Below, one piece after another: positions 62,665-64,000 of a stretch of 64,000 nt of DNA. How positions within the stretch are numbered: the stretch's first letter is position 1; each line of letters opens with the position of its first letter. The stretch covers positions 62,001 to 126,000 of the forward strand of contig JAITDN010000003.1 in the NCBI GenBank assembly GCA_031282525.1. The letters run 5' to 3'. Source of the stretch: Candidatus Endomicrobiellum basalitermitum (GTDB lineage: Bacteria > Elusimicrobiota > Endomicrobiia > Endomicrobiales > Endomicrobiaceae). Under the pieces are notes generated by a model. The model was given only the letters and a program-made list of their open reading frames with translations, was not told the origin of the DNA and made no database searches. The translations under genes were made by a program, and so were the position numbers.

Positions 62665-63777
62665 TTGCTATTTAATAACATGCTAAAAAAACTACATTTA
62701 TATATTATTAAAGAATTTTTAGGCTATTTCTTTTTTGGCCTCGCTGTTTTCTCCATTTTTTTTCTTTTAAACAATTTGTTTGATTTTATAAATCTTTTTT
62801 TTTCAAGAGGAGTTCCTCCTTTTTTAATTCTTAAATTATTTATCCTTACTGTTCCAAAGATTTTAATGTCAACAATACCAATGGCTGTACTTCTAGGTAT
62901 ACTAACATCTTATGGAAGATTAGCGGAAGATAATGAAGTAACAGCGATGAAATCTTCTGGAATAAACTATAAAACATTGACAATACCAATAATAGTCTTA
63001 GTTTGTACAATATTTATTTTTCTTTTACTCTGTAATCATTTTATAACACCATCAGCAACTTCAAACTTTAGAAATCTTTATAAAGAAATTATTATAAAGA
63101 GACCTCTTTCAAGACTGACAGAAAAAACAATAAACGAAATAGGAGAGTACAGTTTATATGCAAATAAAGTAAATCATAAAGATAATACTCTTTCAGGAAT
63201 TAGCATATATAAATTTGGAAACGAATATGCTTCAACAAAAACTTATCGCATATACGCGTCATCAGCCATAATCAAACCTTATCCAAACGCCATTAAAATC
63301 ACTCTCTACAATGGATACTTACTACATGCACACCCTTCAGATATGAACAATATGATGCACATTACTTTTAAGTCCTACTGTTTTTTTATAAAATTAAACA
63401 ATGAAATTAAAGACGATAATTTGCTTATACTTGGCATGTCTTCTCCAAAAATCATTAAAACCATAAAAATCTGTAAAGAATCATGTATCCCATATAAAAA
63501 GTATGAAATTGAATTATGGATAAGATGGGTTTTCGCATTTGCCTCAATTGCATTTAGTTTTGTCGCATTACCCATAGGAATAATGGCGGGAAAGGGCGGG
63601 AAAGGTATAGGTTTCGGAATTAGTTTAGGTATCATCCTGATTTACTATCTGTTAACTATACTTGCAATAGACTTAAGTGAAGAAAAATATATGCCAACAA
63701 GTCTAGTAATGTGGTTTCCAAATATTATTATTACAATACTTGGAATTTATCTGCTTATAAAAATGAGAAAAAGATAA
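62665..63777 (+). CDS. lptF: LptF/LptG family (YjgP/YjgQ) LPS export permease
   Basis: 370 aa; LHLYIIKEFLGYFFFGLAVFSIFFLLNNLFDFINLFFSRGVP...TVPKILMSTIPMAVLLGILTSYGRLAEDNEVTAMKSSGINY. Confidence 0.88.
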   Translation: MLFNNMLKKLHLYIIKEFLGYFFFGLAVFSIFFLLNNLFDFINLFFSRGVPPFLILKLFILTVPKILMSTIPMAVLLGILTSYGRLAEDNEVTAMKSSGINYKTLTIPIIVLVCTIFIFLLLCNHFITPSATSNFRNLYKEIIIKRPLSRLTEKTINEIGEYSLYANKVNHKDNTLSGISIYKFGNEYASTKTYRIYASSAIIKPYPNAIKITLYNGYLLHAHPSDMNNMMHITFKSYCFFIKLNNEIKDDNLLILGMSSPKIIKTIKICKESCIPYKKYEIELWIRWVFAFASIAFSFVALPIGIMAGKGGKGIGFGISLGIILIYYLLTILAIDLSEEKYMPTSLVMWFPNIIITILGIYLLIKMRKR

Positions 63778-63779
63778 TA

Positions 63780-64000
63780 ATGAAAATTTTTTATAGATAT
63801 ATTGTCAAGAACTTTGCAAAAATTTTTATATTTATATCACTAGTGTTTATACTAATAGGGATAACATCTGAACTACTTAGACAAAAGGAATTTTATATGG
63901 AATATAAAACTCCTTTTTATTTGATATTACTGCATTTGATTTTAAATGTCCCACGCTGGTTCATGCAAGCTCTTCCTATAATTACCCTCATAGCTTTATT
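63780..64000 (+). CDS. lptG: Second LptF/LptG family permease, N-terminal part (runs off window)
   Basis: MKIFYRYIVKNFAKIFIFISLVFILIGITSELLRQKEFYMEYKTPFYLILLHLILNVPRWFMQALPIITLIALL; tandem with preceding lptF-like gene. Confidence 0.75.
   Translation, partial: MKIFYRYIVKNFAKIFIFISLVFILIGITSELLRQKEFYMEYKTPFYLILLHLILNVPRWFMQALPIITLIAL

Noticed and set aside
1-64000. CRISPR array, prophage, transposon or toxin-antitoxin module
   Set aside because: No regularly spaced direct repeats, transposase, integrase or phage structural ORFs were seen by eye; the only nuclease-like gene is the split DUF2779 protein.

Overview
This is an AT-rich bacterial chromosome segment made almost entirely of housekeeping and biosynthetic genes, most of them on the minus strand. 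The gene content and the many decaying relics in operon gaps suggest a genome-reduced, host-associated bacterium. An Elusimicrobia/Endomicrobium-like symbiont is my guess from gene complement; no search was run. Gene blocks include lgt-lspA-ileS, metK, recA, pyrG-purF, carA / amino-acid permease / carB, an archaeal-type split glutamate synthase, tRNA-Leu, gltX, hisG, rpsA-ispH-plsC, hisC, the murC-murB-ddl-ftsQ-ftsA-ftsZ block, the DAP/lysine cluster with dapL, argH, tamB-like, ilvE, lolD/lolC, lysS, a SemiSWEET sugar transporter and lptF/lptG. I saw no CRISPR array, transposase or prophage. The best leads are: (i) a G10 homopolymer directly 5' of the recA start that creates an overlapping upstream ORF whose frame depends on tract length; (ii) a DUF2779-type protein (Cas4-like PD-(D/E)XK plus DEDD exonuclease) split by a frameshift, with a dnaX-type A_AAA_AAG heptamer in the overlap in the orientation needed to join the two ORFs; (iii) readable relics of proC, pheA and the FAD oxidoreductase subunit of glutamate synthase inside otherwise intact operons; (iv) an amino-acid permease carrying a G9 tract between carA and carB. 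I did not find a clearly new multi-gene system.
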